A DNA stretch of 37,461 nt from Acidilobaceae archaeon (lineage in GTDB: Archaea > Thermoproteota > Thermoprotei_A > Sulfolobales > Acidilobaceae): the NCBI GenBank assembly GCA_026995555.1, contig JALWOJ010000139.1:18098-55558 (forward strand), read 5' to 3'. The translations under genes and the position numbers were made by a program. This document shows positions 36,393-37,461 of this stretch, one piece after another. The notes under the pieces are model-generated. The model was not told where the DNA came from. It saw only the letters and a program-made list of their open reading frames with translations, and did not search any database. Every line of letters begins with the position of its first letter. The first letter of the stretch is position 1.

Positions 36393-36465
36393 GTGTCCTT
36401 GGGGGGAGCCTGGCCACCTCATTCTAGGCCTTACGGCCCTGTTGGTGGCCCGGAGGACCCGATAT
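36393..36465 (-). ncRNA. Candidate structured non-coding RNA (second GC-rich intergenic element)
   Basis: Minus strand ...GGGTCCTCCGGGCCACCAACAGGGCCGTAAGGCCTAGAATGAGGTGGCCAGGCTCCCCCCAAGGACACA. Nested helices GTCCT/AGGAC, GGCCACC/GGTGGCC and GGGCC-GTAA-GGCCT. AT-rich surroundings, with a TATA-like TTTTAAAA (36482-36490) upstream. Confidence 0.45.
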
Positions 36466-36605
36466 ACAAATAACCTTTAAAGTTTTAAAATGTTTGGCCC
36501 ACATGAAGCCCAGCGAAGTTCTCGTATACAATTCCTACTTAAATGGAAAATAAGCTTTATTACTTCTCAGTCTCCAGGCCAGTTCCCAGTTGCCTGTGAA
36601 GGAGG

Positions 36606-37091
36606 ATGGAAGAAGGTTTGAAGTTCGGACCCTCTCGCATAAGGTCATGCTTAGAAAGTAAATGCGTGTTCCCCCGTAAATACCTGATTAATACCAAGGG
36701 GTTGCTTTCTAAAGAGGGTTCATCTGCCAAGAAGATTCTAAGGGATAAGCCTATGGAACTGGGAGTGACGTTCTCCGTTATGGCAGAGGAGATCTCGGTT
36801 ATGTACAGAAAGATGGCTGAGAGACAGGAAAGTCCAAGAAAAGCGGGCCTTCTGAGATTAGTTTCAGAGGTCTTAGAGGATCTCGCTGTGGAGGCGATCA
36901 AAGGTTCAATAAGTGAAGCTACTTTAGAGAGGCTAATGGTGCTGGGAAAAATATTGAGAATGAGCGGTCTTCCAAGTGTTAGAATAGAAAGGCTTGTAAG
37001 GTCTGTAAAAAGGTATATGGTTCCTGCTGTCGAAAATTATGTGAACTACGTGCCTCCGCAGCTTGAGACATCGAATAGTATACTTTCATAA
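36606..37091 (+). CDS. Hypothetical protein (161 aa; start uncertain)
   Basis: Helical C-terminal part VMAEEISVMYRKMAERQESPRKAGLLRLVSEVLEDLAVEAIKGSISEATLERLMVLGKILRMSGLPSVRIERLVRSVKRYM looks protein-like. The first ~45 residues are less convincing. Confidence 0.55.
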   Translation: MEEGLKFGPSRIRSCLESKCVFPRKYLINTKGLLSKEGSSAKKILRDKPMELGVTFSVMAEEISVMYRKMAERQESPRKAGLLRLVSEVLEDLAVEAIKGSISEATLERLMVLGKILRMSGLPSVRIERLVRSVKRYMVPAVENYVNYVPPQLETSNSILS

Positions 37092-37461
37092 TCCGAGGTC
37101 TTGGCGCCCTTCCTAACTCTGATTTCTAGGTGTCCAGGTTTTAGTACAGTAGATCCTGCTATTGTGTAGTCCAAAACCTTTACACATTCAGGAAATATCC
37201 AGTGGACAGTATAATCATATTCAGCCACCTCTTCTTCGTAATAATCTTCATAGAGAATTTTGTCTCCACTGGGAGGCTCAAAGGGTATTTGTATTAAGAA
37301 AATCACAGAAGGTCTCCTAGGTTCTCCTCTAATTTCGATCCAAACGTCTTTTACTCTAGGTCTTACCCTCTTTCCGTTTATCAGCATCTTTTCTTCGTCG
37401 AGAAAGCTTTGCATGTTGTTTCTAAGATTTCTCACTTCGCTTTCAATAAGCTCTCTCTTCC
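37046..37461 (-). CDS. Hypothetical protein (frame open to window edge, N-terminus probably outside)
   Basis: Reading frame continues upstream of GTG 37435 to the window edge (KRELIESEVRNLRNNMQSFLDEEKMLINGKRVRPRVKDVWIEIRGEPRRPSVIFLIQIPFEPPSGDKILYEDYYEEEVAEYDY...). No recognised family. Confidence 0.6.
   Translation of the reverse strand, partial: KRELIESEVRNLRNNMQSFLDEEKMLINGKRVRPRVKDVWIEIRGEPRRPSVIFLIQIPFEPPSGDKILYEDYYEEEVAEYDYTVHWIFPECVKVLDYTIAGSTVLKPGHLEIRVRKGAKTSDYESILFDVSSCGGT

Noticed and set aside
36503-36553. Leader-peptide-like ORF MKPSEVLVYNSYLNGK upstream of 36606
   Set aside because: No attenuator-like terminator or codon run characteristic of regulation. Too short to support.

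Overview
This 37.5 kb window looks like a chromosomal segment from a thermophilic archaeon, probably of the TACK/crenarchaeal type. That placement is inferred from archaeal TmcA, TrmI and RtcB, a DIP-type inositol-phosphate gene pair, archaeal TATA-like promoters and CCA-encoding tRNAs. I see no rRNA, CRISPR array, transposase or integrase.

Main content, left to right: threonine synthase (partial); a 3-hydroxyacyl-CoA dehydrogenase/enoyl-CoA hydratase fusion; TmcA; TrmI; a TrkA-C membrane protein; an MBL hydrolase; a 4-hydroxybutyryl-CoA dehydratase/HpaB-family protein with almost no cysteines; tRNA-Leu(UAG); a W/Y/P-rich DUF5320-like pair with a DUF134 regulator; Thi4; a degenerate ATPase plus small partner; CYTH and GNAT proteins; a nucleoside phosphorylase; tRNA-Ile(GAU); a catabolic island (M29/NicX-like protein, two Asp/Glu/hydantoin racemases flanking DUF917, and a complete five-gene peptide-type ABC importer); the DIP-type gene pair; a CPA2 antiporter; RtcB; a tryptophanase/tyrosine phenol-lyase family enzyme; small transporters; an aminotransferase; a NUDIX hydrolase; and two orphan ORFs.

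The least explained signals are:
(i) Two GC-rich structured intergenic elements (about 10005-10095 and 36393-36465) that share a 13/14-nt core, plus a C/D-box-like element next to the second.
(ii) A two-gene operon of an OLD/AAA_21-like ATPase with Walker A one nucleotide from canonical, and an orphan 129-aa partner.
(iii) An extremely W/Y-rich 82-aa protein beside DUF134.
(iv) The racemase/DUF917/M29/ABC island.

All family calls come from reading the sequences by eye. No database search was run.
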